The notes below the pieces were generated by a model. That model made no database searches, was not told the origin of the DNA, and saw only the letters and a program-made list of their open reading frames with translations. DNA of 25,490 nt from IMG/VR virus record IMGVR_UViG_3300021475_000052, positions 1-25,490 of that record; one strand, given 5' to 3'. Position numbers and translations under genes: made by a program. Of the stretch, positions 1 through 5,907 are shown piece after piece. The number at the start of each line of letters is the position of its first letter. Position 1 is the stretch's first letter. Source of the stretch: a virus.

Positions 1-120
1 AATGCGGACTTCGCCTGTCGGTGGCGCTGATCCAGATTCTACTACAGGTTTGCTATCCTGACGTTTCCGTAACCAATTGACGAGGGGCAGGTTTTCTGCG
101 CGGTGATGGAGTCCCGACAG

Positions 121-145
121 AAAAACCCGGCGTTACAGCGCCGGG
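121..145 (-). terminator. Rho-independent terminator closing the leftmost minus-strand transcript
   Basis: Read on the minus strand, a perfect 7-bp GC stem (CCCGGCG/CGCCGGG, loop CTGTAA) is followed directly by five T residues. It lies about 180 bp past the stop of the 405-aa TnpB-like gene, so that transcript should carry a substantial 3' noncoding tail. Confidence 0.8.
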
Positions 146-327
146 CTTGTCAATCATGGGACGGAAAGGCGGTGGTCCTATGTACACCGTGCGGCTGACG
201 TTTGCGATCCATTCGATCGTAATCACAGTCACGCTATCGATCCGAAAGGGCCGGTAGCCTGACTGCAGGGAGCCGGATCAAGCCCGATCCGGCTCCCTCA
301 GCCGCAAATATAACACAGTCGTCCGAT
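146..327 (-). ncRNA. Candidate 3' noncoding RNA of the TnpB-like gene (hypothesis)
   Basis: Between the stop codon at 328 and the terminator at 121-145 there is no gene. The stretch contains a perfect 12-bp inverted repeat (268-279 with 286-297, 6-nt loop). A 7-bp palindrome (321-327 with 331-337) has the TAA stop in its loop. TnpB and nuclease-dead TldR proteins are known to use a guide RNA made from the region downstream of, or overlapping, the 3' end of their gene. The position and hairpins here fit that pattern, but I cannot identify a scaffold or guide by homology. No CRISPR-type repeat array is visible. Confidence 0.3.
268..297. repeat. Perfect 12-bp inverted repeat (hairpin)
   Basis: GGGAGCCGGATC and its exact reverse complement are separated by AAGCCC. 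There is no T-tract on either side, so it is less terminator-like than the hairpin at 121-145. It could be an RNA structural stem in the 3' tail of the minus-strand transcript or a protein-binding palindrome. Confidence 0.7.
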
Positions 328-1545
328 TTAATCGGACAACTCAGCGACCGTCTCGCCGCTGACTTCTTCTTCGAGTGCTATGAGCTCGATCGACGCGGCG
401 TCGGCCTTGGTCGCCAGCTTGCCTTTCAAATCGGCCCAGACAAAATCCGGTGCGAAGGTGCGGATCGAATCGTCCCAGCGGATCGCGCGGAAGCGCCGGC
501 GCACGGCGTAGTTCACGATCATCGCGGCCAGCTCGTGCGCGGCCGTCTGCATCCGGTGATGGTACCGTTCCGAGGCGTGATTGCGAAGCCTTTCGAAAGG
601 CGGTGTCGGACGATGCTCGGCTTTGGTGTCGTCGGCCCAGTCCTGCAGGCGTTTCTTATGCTCGATCGACCAGCCGGGGATCTGGTTGCCGTGGTAAGTC
701 CAGAGCGCCTCATCTTTGACGTTGAGGGCTACGGCCATTGCCTCCGCGGTCGAGCGCACGAACAACGTGTTGACCTCGCGCTCCGCCATCGCGGTGCGTG
801 GCAGCCAAGCCACCATTTTGACCATGATGGTGGCTCCCTTGCCATGACCCTGGCGATAGATGTCCACCTGGCCCTGCTCGGCCTCGCCCGAGACAATCTG
901 CTTAACTGCCTTGAGCTGGCGGTGGAAGCCGCCCGCCGCGCCGCGCAGCCGCAAGTGAATGCGTTCTTTACCGCCGATGGGCACGCTGATGATCGGCTGG
1001 CCATTGTCGAGCGCGATCGACCAGCCCTGTCCCGGGATCGGGAACGGCGAAGGATAGCGGTAGGTCGGCAGGCTTCGCCGGCAGGTCCAGATGATGTCTT
1101 TCCGCAGAGCCTTGTATTTCTGCGTGATGGCCTTTTCCATCGCCGCGACGGTTTGCGACGGCAGATCCGGAAAGCGCTCGCGCGCCTTGGGGTAAAGATA
1201 GACCCCGGCCATTGCCGGCATCTTCTCTTCGCCGGCAAAGCGCCGGACATCCTTCGCGTAGAGTTCCGTCATCAGCCAGTTGCTCGCCTGGGTGGTGACG
1301 GCCCACAGCGCATGCAGGCTTTCATTCAATTCATCCCATGTACAGTCGAGCGGGCTTGCTACCGGGAGACTGACCGCACGCAGGATAAAACGCTCACCCC
1401 AGCACTTATCGCAGTACACCTTGGCCTGGTGCCGCTTCCAGCCCGAGGGCAGCCGTTTTTTGGACTTCGGCGGCTTCTTCCAGCGGACAGTCTTGCCGCA
1501 AATGCTGCAAGGGACGCTCGGATATCCTTCTTCTTCTGTAACCAC
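328..1545 (-). CDS. TnpB/Cas12-like protein, truncated, apparently RuvC-inactive
   Basis: This 405-aa protein has an N-terminal CxxC...CxxC pair (C13, C16, C45, C48). A helical segment at about 70-155 reads like the TnpB/Cas12 recognition lobe (LYPKARERFP, then LPSQTVAAME, then KYKALR). A beta-rich WED-like part follows at about 160-250 (SLPTYRYPSPFPI, then GKERIHLRL, then MVKMVAWLP). Residues 258-275 align by eye with RuvC-I (usually GIDLG), but the catalytic Asp position reads LFVRST. Residues 351-361 (RAIRWDDS) match RuvC-II with Asp for Glu. Residues 368-390 match the W..L...L..KA helix that normally precedes the zinc finger, after which the protein ends. The C-terminal zinc ribbon and RuvC-III Asp are therefore missing. 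A guided DNA binder without cleavage, like TldR, is the inference; a decayed transposon gene is the alternative. It is the last gene of the minus-strand cluster. Confidence 0.6.
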   Translation of the reverse strand: MVTEEEGYPSVPCSICGKTVRWKKPPKSKKRLPSGWKRHQAKVYCDKCWGERFILRAVSLPVASPLDCTWDELNESLHALWAVTTQASNWLMTELYAKDVRRFAGEEKMPAMAGVYLYPKARERFPDLPSQTVAAMEKAITQKYKALRKDIIWTCRRSLPTYRYPSPFPIPGQGWSIALDNGQPIISVPIGGKERIHLRLRGAAGGFHRQLKAVKQIVSGEAEQGQVDIYRQGHGKGATIMVKMVAWLPRTAMAEREVNTLFVRSTAEAMAVALNVKDEALWTYHGNQIPGWSIEHKKRLQDWADDTKAEHRPTPPFERLRNHASERYHHRMQTAAHELAAMIVNYAVRRRFRAIRWDDSIRTFAPDFVWADLKGKLATKADAASIELIALEEEVSGETVAELSD

Positions 1546-1588
1546 TTCCCGATACTATATACGCAAACAAGCGGCGAAGTGTCCGACC

Positions 1589-1780
1589 CTACAGCCCGAG
1601 CGCCTTCAAAGTGGGCCACGTCAGGTAGACAGCCAGGAAAAATACTCCCCAGAAGAACGCTGCGCCAGCCGCGCCTCCGTACCACGGCGTGGGCCCGGGC
1701 TGGGCGACTCTCCACCACCACGATGATCCGAGGGCCGCGAATAAAAGCAGCACCACACACACAACGGCGATAAACGGCAT
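1589..1780 (-). CDS. Small two-helix membrane protein
   Basis: This 63-aa protein has two hydrophobic segments (about 3-20 and 36-55) with a Trp-rich, Pro/Gly-containing turn between them. An AGGTGA ribosome site lies just upstream and overlaps the end of the preceding gene (stop at 1785), which points to coupled translation. It ends in TAG. Function is not recognisable; small phage membrane proteins are often lysis or inner-membrane factors, but nothing here proves that. Confidence 0.6.
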   Translation of the reverse strand: MPFIAVVCVVLLLFAALGSSWWWRVAQPGPTPWYGGAAGAAFFWGVFFLAVYLTWPTLKALGL

Positions 1781-1784
1781 GGTT

Positions 1785-2075
1785 TCACCTCACCAGCTTT
1801 GCTATGCCGCGCTCGATCAGGCTGTCAGCCATGAACTCTGCCAGCACGGCTTGTTCACCGGGTTCATATGTGCGCTTTACACCGGCAGCAGTGTAAAGCT
1901 GCAAAAATTCGACCGTCTTGAACCGAGTCTGACTCACGGACAGCTCACCGGCCCGGTCGAGGCCGCTGAACTGGCGGTAGAGTTTCAGCGCCGCCGCGTA
2001 CGATGGCGCGTTCCTGATTCTGTCGTCCCATTCTTTGCGCCACTGTTGAAGCAGCTCGCCGTCCCCGGCAGTCAT
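1785..2075 (-). CDS. Hypothetical protein, 96 aa
   Basis: This small, soluble, mostly helical protein has no recognised family. It overlaps the upstream gene by ATGA, typical of translationally coupled phage genes, and is followed within a few bases by the small membrane protein. Confidence 0.6.
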   Translation of the reverse strand: MTAGDGELLQQWRKEWDDRIRNAPSYAAALKLYRQFSGLDRAGELSVSQTRFKTVEFLQLYTAAGVKRTYEPGEQAVLAEFMADSLIERGIAKLVR

Positions 2076-2368
2076 GGAATGCTTTTCACCGGCTTCGGGA
2101 AAGCCGGGTCGAATAATTCAATCTGCTGCCCCTGCCAGTCGAGGCGCGCATGCACCGGGCAGAGATCAGTGTCCGGAGCTTGATGAAACGCGCAGTTCGC
2201 GCAGAGCGGCCGGTCACAGGTCTTACCCGCCTTTGCTCCGGTCAACGGGAAATCGCAGAGCTTGCCGACGCCGAGCATGCCGCACACCGAACAGCGCTTG
2301 CGCGGCTTCGCGGCCATCTTGACGATCGCCGTCACGCCGTTGCCGAGGTTAACGACTTTGCAGGGCAT
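2072..2368 (-). CDS. Cys-rich zinc-binding small protein
   Basis: The 98-aa protein contains C26xxC29, C38, C51, C56xxC59, H62 and a CPVH at 70-73. That is enough ligands for two zinc sites of treble-clef or ribbon type. It sits in a run of overlapping genes, overlapping its upstream neighbour by about 20 bp and its downstream one by ATGA. The exact function is unknown; nucleic-acid or protein binding is an inference from the cysteine pattern. Confidence 0.6.
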   Translation of the reverse strand: MPCKVVNLGNGVTAIVKMAAKPRKRCSVCGMLGVGKLCDFPLTGAKAGKTCDRPLCANCAFHQAPDTDLCPVHARLDWQGQQIELFDPAFPKPVKSIP

Positions 2369-2648
2369 GGCCTCTCTTCTTTGCGAGCTCCCGGTACTCC
2401 TCCATCGTCAATCCTAACGGAGGAAAACACTTCAGCAAAAAATCCGCCGCCAGATCAGCCGCATTGGCGTGCACGCGGCAAAGGCCGTTTCTGACCGCGC
2501 GTGTGCGGCATCGTGTCTCCGGTTTTTTAGAAGATTGGGCAGTGCATCGCTCATCCCTCAGGACAAGCGCCGGGATCACATCCTGAATATTCAGGAACGC
2601 CAGCTCGATGAAATCCAGATCGGCGGCTATGGTGTGGAGATCGGCCAT
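2349..2648 (-). CDS. Hypothetical phage protein with C...C...C..H motif, 99 aa
   Basis: The central segment has the RCRTRAVRNGLCRVH pattern, preceded by a Cys. Such C/H knuckles occur in small phage proteins and in some terminase-adjacent genes. It overlaps the next gene downstream and is spaced 4 bp from the upstream one. Function unknown. Confidence 0.6.
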   Translation of the reverse strand: MADLHTIAADLDFIELAFLNIQDVIPALVLRDERCTAQSSKKPETRCRTRAVRNGLCRVHANAADLAADFLLKCFPPLGLTMEEYRELAKKRGHALQSR

Positions 2649-2652
2649 GCTC

Positions 2653-2928
2653 TTACTGGACCGCCGCCCGCTTCGCGAACGCCTGCAGCATGTAAGCCTC
2701 GGTGCGCTCGTTCTTGTCCGGGTAGCTGTAGCATTTCTCGCACAGGGCGTAGATCACCACGCGCTGGGCGTCAGCGCCATCGCTCTCAATCGGGCCGAGT
2801 AACGCCGAAAATTGCCGGGTGGGCAGGAAAACACCACTGTATGCCGCCGGTTCGCCGCAGATCGAACAGGCGTCAATGCCGTCGGCCATGGCATGCAATA
2901 AGCTCTGTTCGGAGTCGGAGAGTGGCAT
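2653..2928 (-). CDS. Small protein with two CxxC motifs, 91 aa
   Basis: CSIC near residue 21 and CEKC near residue 63 probably form one zinc site around a beta-rich middle. It lies 3 bp from the gene at 2932-3231, in the same minus-strand operon. No family is recognised. Confidence 0.55.
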   Translation of the reverse strand: MPLSDSEQSLLHAMADGIDACSICGEPAAYSGVFLPTRQFSALLGPIESDGADAQRVVIYALCEKCYSYPDKNERTEAYMLQAFAKRAAVQ

Positions 2929-2931
2929 AGG

Positions 2932-3231
2932 TCAGGCGCCTCCGTCGAAGTCCTCGTACCGCCGCGTGTCGGCCGCCGTCGTTGCCGCCGTCGTTGCCAC
3001 ACTTCCCCGCCCTGCACTTCCCCGCCCCGGCCTGTTGTGTTCGATTGTGTCCGATTCAGCGGCTGATTGTGTTAGCTCGTCCGGAGCCAGCCCGTTCGCC
3101 TGCTCGATATCCAGCCTGGCCTGGTCGGCCAGCTTGCGAGAGCTTCGACGCGCCCGCTGATACAGGCCGTCATATTGCGCTTGCGTCAGCCGGATATGAA
3201 GCGTCGGGCTTTGCATCAACACGTCGAACAC
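2932..3231 (-). CDS. Hypothetical protein, 99 aa
   Basis: The N-terminal part (LHIRLTQAQYDGLYQRARRS) looks like a ribbon-helix-helix or amphipathic helical element. The C-terminal third is low-complexity Ala/Thr/Gly/Arg. The listed start is GTG; an ATG at 3216 is equally possible because no clear Shine-Dalgarno is seen. The gene contains copies of a repeat that also occurs inverted upstream of it (3236-3256). Confidence 0.5.
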   Translation of the reverse strand: MFDVLMQSPTLHIRLTQAQYDGLYQRARRSSRKLADQARLDIEQANGLAPDELTQSAAESDTIEHNRPGRGSAGRGSVATTAATTAADTRRYEDFDGGA

Positions 3232-3256
3232 GATTAGCTAACACAATCGAACACAA
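3035..3256. repeat. Inverted/direct repeat family around the terminase-like gene's 3' side
   Basis: TTGTGTTCGATTGTGT at 3035-3050 recurs as an exact 16-nt reverse complement at 3241-3256. GATTGTGTTAGCT at 3065-3077 recurs as its reverse complement at 3236-3248. The 3236-3256 element is therefore a composite of both. One arm is inside a small gene; the composite lies in the 68-bp gap after the terminase-like gene. Possible roles are operator, packaging-initiation site or transcript hairpin. Confidence 0.7.
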
Positions 3257-3299
3257 AGGCCACCCTGTAAAGGCTGTAATGGTGCAATTCGTACTCTTC

Positions 3300-3803
3300 C
3301 TACTGGATCACCGGGTGAGGCAGGCCGTTCGGCTTCTCGTCCGGATCCCGCGGCGAGTCGCGGATCGCCGCCGCCAGCTCCTTCAAGCCCTCGGCCTCCG
3401 CTGGCCGGCCCTGATCGTCGAGACGCTCCGGCAGCCGGTCGCGCCACAAACCCGGTTGCCTGTTCTTCAGCCAGATGATCGCCGCGGCCGTGTCAGGCGG
3501 GTAACGCTCGATGTACTTCTGCTCCACAATGGCGCCGTCGACCACGAAGAACTTCGAGGCTTCATGCGCGTAACCCGTAGCCCGCTGGTACAGCCCGACA
3601 GCAACGTTTGCGTCTGCGGGTGCTTTGCCGTCTTTTATGGCCTGTCGAAACTCCGGATAGCGGGCGATCCAGCGGTAGAACACGCGCTCGGAAACGCCCA
3701 GAAACTCAGCAACTTGCGGATCCGTCCAGCCGAGGAAATAGAGCCTGCGGATTTGCTTCGGGAGTTCGGCGTTGTACTTCGTGGGCCTGCCGTGTCGTGC
3801 CAT
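3300..3803 (-). CDS. Terminase small subunit-like protein
   Basis: The 167-aa protein starts with the GRPTKY signature and has a helix-turn-helix (about residues 25-50, LGVSERVFYRWIARYPEF). A conserved tail follows: ADANVAVGLYQRATGY, then YPPDTAAAIIWLKNRQP and WRDR. This is the pattern of small terminase (DNA-packaging recognition) proteins of many phages and prophages. TerS binds the packaging site and regulates the large subunit. No large subunit is in the window; to the left come only small genes and the TnpB-like gene. It ends in TAG, and the frame stays open for 21 more codons to a TAA. The start is ATG. Confidence 0.8.
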   Translation of the reverse strand: MARHGRPTKYNAELPKQIRRLYFLGWTDPQVAEFLGVSERVFYRWIARYPEFRQAIKDGKAPADANVAVGLYQRATGYAHEASKFFVVDGAIVEQKYIERYPPDTAAAIIWLKNRQPGLWRDRLPERLDDQGRPAEAEGLKELAAAIRDSPRDPDEKPNGLPHPVIQ

Positions 3804-3820
3804 TTGTTGTCAGATTATTG

Positions 3821-4057
3821 TCAATTCGCTGCCGTTTTATTGCGATTTGATACCAATTCGGCGTCAGAAAGCCCGTGTTCGTACCGCTGGTGTTTCTCGA
3901 GGCAGGCTTTCGAAGCGAACAGTTCGTCGTTGCGCGGCGAGCCTTCGCCGTGATCGGCGTGGCTGCAGGCCCATGCTTCACGAATAATTCTGCCGCAGCC
4001 GCAGGCGCAGTGGATGTTGCCACCACCGCCGATCATTCTCTGGGTTTCACCGGCCAT
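3821..4057 (-). CDS. Cys-rich small protein, 78 aa
   Basis: The N-terminal CACGCG cluster plus later Cys/His residues (C31, H33, C52, H55) suggests a zinc site. Its start codon abuts the stop of the gene at 4058, and it precedes the terminase-like gene by 17 bp. Function unknown. Confidence 0.55.
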   Translation of the reverse strand: MAGETQRMIGGGGNIHCACGCGRIIREAWACSHADHGEGSPRNDELFASKACLEKHQRYEHGLSDAELVSNRNKTAAN

Positions 4058-4543
4058 TCACGCGCCGATCGCCAGCTGGTAAGCCCGCAGGGTGGGAAAG
4101 AGCGCGAATTGCGGCCTGGTTATATTGTCGGGATTGAAGCGGGCCAGCGGGAAAGTATCGTTCTCGCCCCAGTTGCTGAAATGCTCGCCGTCGCCGCCTG
4201 TCGAGGTCGCCGCGGCTGGCACGCAAACGGGCTTGATCTTGCGCAGGACATTCACCGAGCCTGTGACCGGTGAGCCTTCGCGCCGCTTCCCTGAATAGAC
4301 CGGTTCCTCCTGCACGGTATTGAGAGCCGCGACACAGCCGCTCGAGGCCGACTCTTTGTGCGTGCGTTCTTTGGCTGGAGGAGTTCTGACCGCTTCGATA
4401 TAAGCCGCGAAGGTCAGCCTGATGGACGAATCGCTTGCCGGCTCTGCCGCGCCGGACATAATCATCTGAATGGCGACGCGCGCCGTGATGGTCGAGGAAC
4501 CGAGAATGAAACCGTTTTCGATCCTGACAGATGCATCTTTGGA
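4058..4543 (-). CDS. Hypothetical protein, 161 aa
   Basis: The frame is open from 4771, but a sigma70-like promoter overlaps that first ATG. I therefore take the internal ATG at 4543 (MSKDASVRIENGF). No good Shine-Dalgarno is visible there. The N-terminus is beta-like, the C-terminus aromatic (NWGENDTFPLARFNPDN). It could be a small single-strand-binding or DNA-modifying accessory protein, but no family is recognised. It is the first gene of the transcript running through the terminase-like gene. Confidence 0.5.
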   Translation of the reverse strand, partial: SKDASVRIENGFILGSSTITARVAIQMIMSGAAEPASDSSIRLTFAAYIEAVRTPPAKERTHKESASSGCVAALNTVQEEPVYSGKRREGSPVTGSVNVLRKIKPVCVPAAATSTGGDGEHFSNWGENDTFPLARFNPDNITRPQFALFPTLRAYQLAIGA

Positions 4544-4576
4544 CATATTTTTGCGGTGCAGATGGGAGGAACAATT

Positions 4577-4607
4577 CTTGTCAGGCGGAAACACTTCTCC
4601 TGACAAG
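4577..4607. repeat. Perfect 9-bp inverted repeat in the 5' leader
   Basis: CTTGTCAGG at 4577-4585 pairs exactly with CCTGACAAG at 4599-4607 across a 13-nt loop. It lies about 35 nt upstream of the chosen start at 4543, within the presumed untranslated leader, so it could be an RNA control hairpin or an operator. Confidence 0.65.
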
Positions 4608-4684
4608 GTGTACTCGGGAGGATCCCGATCGCCCGTCTTACGGGCTAGCAAGGGGGTTGGTGATCCGGTTCCCTGCCGGTGGGT

Positions 4685-4720
4685 GAGCTTGAACTTGAGC
4701 TTGAGCTTGAGCTTGAGCTG
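4685..4720. repeat. Hexamer tandem repeat (GAGCTT), 6 units
   Basis: Four units are exact GAGCTT; one is GAACTT and the last GAGCTG. It sits in the leader just downstream of the minus-strand promoter. If translated on the minus strand it gives a Leu-Lys alternation, which is more likely an accident than a protein. Confidence 0.85.
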
Positions 4721-4741
4721 TTGGGGAGAGTGCTGAGCGCA

Positions 4742-4771
4742 AGAATAAATCACGATCCGTGCCGTTGTCAA
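4742..4771 (-). promoter_or_regulatory. Sigma70-like promoter for the terminase-side operon
   Basis: On the minus strand, TTGACA (4771-4766) is followed after 18 bp by TATTCT (4747-4742). The predicted start, near 4735, gives a leader of about 190 nt before the ATG at 4543. The promoter is placed right after the terminator of the tRNA unit. Confidence 0.5.
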
Positions 4772-4803
4772 ACGAGTAACAGTGGATGGATCGCGACCGG
4801 ATT

Positions 4804-4839
4804 AAAAAAACCGGCGTATTTTTTAACCGCCAGCCGGTT
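4804..4839 (-). terminator. Rho-independent terminator downstream of the tRNA genes
   Basis: Read on the minus strand, AACCGGC pairs with GCCGGTT around a 17-nt loop and runs into a T-tract of seven or more. It ends the transcript carrying the Pth2-like gene and both tRNAs. Confidence 0.8.
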
Positions 4840-4857
4840 CTGTTAAAGATTCTGAAG

Positions 4858-4934
4858 TGGGGCGCGAGGCCGGATTCGAACCGGCGATCAGAGAGTTTAG
4901 AAGTCTCTGCTTTGGGCCACTAAGCTACTCGCGC
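4858..4934 (-). tRNA. tRNA, anticodon best read as CUA (possible amber suppressor); UCU-Arg alternative
   Basis: The acceptor stem GCGCGAG/CTCGCGC is perfect. The D-arm has a 4-bp stem (GCTT/AAGC), and the T-arm GCCGG-TTCGAAT-CCGGC is canonical. The discriminator is C and the CCA end is encoded. With standard spacings (one base at 26, five in the variable loop) the anticodon stem is GAGA/TCTC with a C-C mismatch at 31-39 and A26-T44 also pairing. The loop is then TTCTAAA and the anticodon CTA, which reads UAG. Shifting the stem by one gives loop CTTCTAA and anticodon TCT (Arg), but that loses a position and two pairs. A C discriminator is unusual outside tRNA-His. Confidence 0.85.
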
Positions 4935-5373
4935 ATTCGGGAACTGGTTCCTCGGGATGGACTCGAACCACCGACCGCGTTGGCAGCTTTTGAGGGCCGC
5001 CAGCTGCTCTATCCAGCTGAGCTACCGAGGAAGAAACTGTTGGCGCCAACGTTGGCGATGACGTTGGCGATGGCGTTGGCGATGACGTTGGCGACGTTGG
5101 CTGCCACAGACGATAATTCCGCAGGCACTGCTTTTGATCCGGCCGCAGCGGAATCGTAGAAATCGCCGTGAAGCCGAGATCGAGATCGGGCTCACGCCAC
5201 GCGCAGTGAGGGATGGCATTGTCGGCCAGCTTCGCGGCCACTCGCATGAGTGCCCGGGTGTCCGGAACGCCGATGAGGATGATGTTGGGTATGCCGTCGA
5301 CCTCGTATCCGGCCGCGCCGGCGATGGTATGCGTGGCGTGATTCGACTGGACCAGCTGATCGGCGAGCGACAT
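4897..5373 (-). CDS. Pth2-like peptidyl-tRNA hydrolase with Ser/Pro/Thr tail, reading into the tRNAs
   Basis: The N-terminal ~95 residues match the Pth2 fold by eye: LADQLVQSNHA, then IILIGVPDTRALMRVAAKL, IPHCAWREPDLDLGFTAIST and a late PLRPDQK. Pth2 enzymes release tRNA from stalled peptidyl-tRNA. The listed ATG probably is not the true start. Upstream codons in frame read YYIFVFVRQD, which is the expected first beta strand (...VRxDM). They have no ATG until ATG-ACG-TAG at 5448-5440, where an in-frame UAG interrupts. After the domain comes an S/P/T repeat tail. There is no stop before the tRNA genes, so the frame runs through tRNA 4945-5031 into the next one. Confidence 0.6.
   Translation of the reverse strand: MSLADQLVQSNHATHTIAGAAGYEVDGIPNIILIGVPDTRALMRVAAKLADNAIPHCAWREPDLDLGFTAISTIPLRPDQKQCLRNYRLWQPTSPTSSPTPSPTSSPTLAPTVSSSVAQLDRAAGGPQKLPTRSVVRVHPEEPVPECASSLVAQSRDF
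4945..5031 (-). tRNA. Unusual tRNA with extended anticodon stem
   Basis: The acceptor TCCTCGG/CCGAGGA, D-arm (GCTC...GAGC), T-arm (GGTGG-TTCGAGT-CCATC) and encoded ACCA end are all canonical. The part between D- and T-arm is 33 nt instead of about 23. It folds best as a 9-position stem (GCTGGCGGC with GCTGCCAAC, one C-A mismatch and one G-T pair) closed by the 8-nt loop CCTCAAAA. If the T is position 33, the anticodon is CAA (Leu); if the loop is read one base earlier it is TCA (UGA). It does not fold as a class II tRNA with a long variable arm. The anticodon is therefore uncertain, though the tRNA framework is clear. Confidence 0.75.
5039..5104. repeat. Tandem repeat, 12-bp unit GTTGGCGATGAC
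   Basis: Successive units begin at 5039, 5051, 5063 and 5075 with small changes, then shortened units follow at 5087 and 5096. The array abuts the 5' end of the second tRNA. On the minus strand it encodes the Ser/Pro/Thr-rich tail of the Pth2-like protein. Confidence 0.85.
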
Positions 5374-5492
5374 GTCCTGACGGACAAAGACAAAAATGTA
5401 ATACGAGGAACCGGAGGAGGCGGGAGAAGCTTTGGTGATCTACGTCATTACGATCAGACGATAGCGCGAGGCCGCCGGATTGTCAACGCCTG

Positions 5493-5825
5493 TCAGGGCG
5501 CGCATAACATCTCGGTAATAATCGCCCCGGCGTTGAGCTCTTTACCGTCTTCCGCGGCTATGACCTGTTTCAGGCTTTCCAGTGCGATGCGCCGCTTCCA
5601 CTCAGGCGGGTATGGCTTTCCCGCTACGCTTTCGGCCCAGCCCGCGCACAGCCGCTCTTTGCCTTCCGGTATCTTGTCCTCGACCGCGTTCGAGTGGCAG
5701 AAGAAAGGCTGGTAAGCTATCACACACAATTCCGCTTTAAGACGTGTGATCTCGTCCTTATTGGCCGGTGTTCCAGCCGTGAACGCACAGGTTTTACATC
5801 GTGGCTTGAACTTGATTTTCTTCAT
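5493..5825 (-). CDS. Cys-rich small phage protein, 110 aa
   Basis: From the ATG at 5825 the protein begins MKKIKFKPRCKTCAFTAGT. It has four spaced cysteines (CxxC, then PFFCHSN and RLCAGW). This layout recurs in small phage proteins of unknown function and may bind zinc or an Fe-S cluster. The frame extends to a GTG at 5900, but that overlaps the start region of the divergent gene at 5908. It lies upstream of the Pth2-like gene on the same strand. Confidence 0.55.
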   Translation of the reverse strand: MKKIKFKPRCKTCAFTAGTPANKDEITRLKAELCVIAYQPFFCHSNAVEDKIPEGKERLCAGWAESVAGKPYPPEWKRRIALESLKQVIAAEDGKELNAGAIITEMLCAP

Positions 5826-5907
5826 CACAACGCAGCCGGGCTTAATTATAATAGTCCCGGCTAAGGCACTTACCTGCCTTTTTCTGCTAAAAGGAAACAC
5901 AAACGCA

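Noticed and set aside
1-327. CRISPR array next to the Cas12/TnpB-like gene
   Set aside because: No evenly spaced direct repeats are present; only single hairpins and terminators are seen.
535-1773. 412-aa plus-strand frame opposite the TnpB-like gene
   Set aside because: Arg/Ala/Leu-rich shadow without motifs; the minus-strand frame shows clear domain structure.
4945-5031. Ordinary class II tRNA (Leu/Ser) with long variable arm
   Set aside because: The extra bases pair within the anticodon arm, not between positions 44 and 48, and no regular 5-bp/7-nt anticodon arm is left if they are placed in the variable region.
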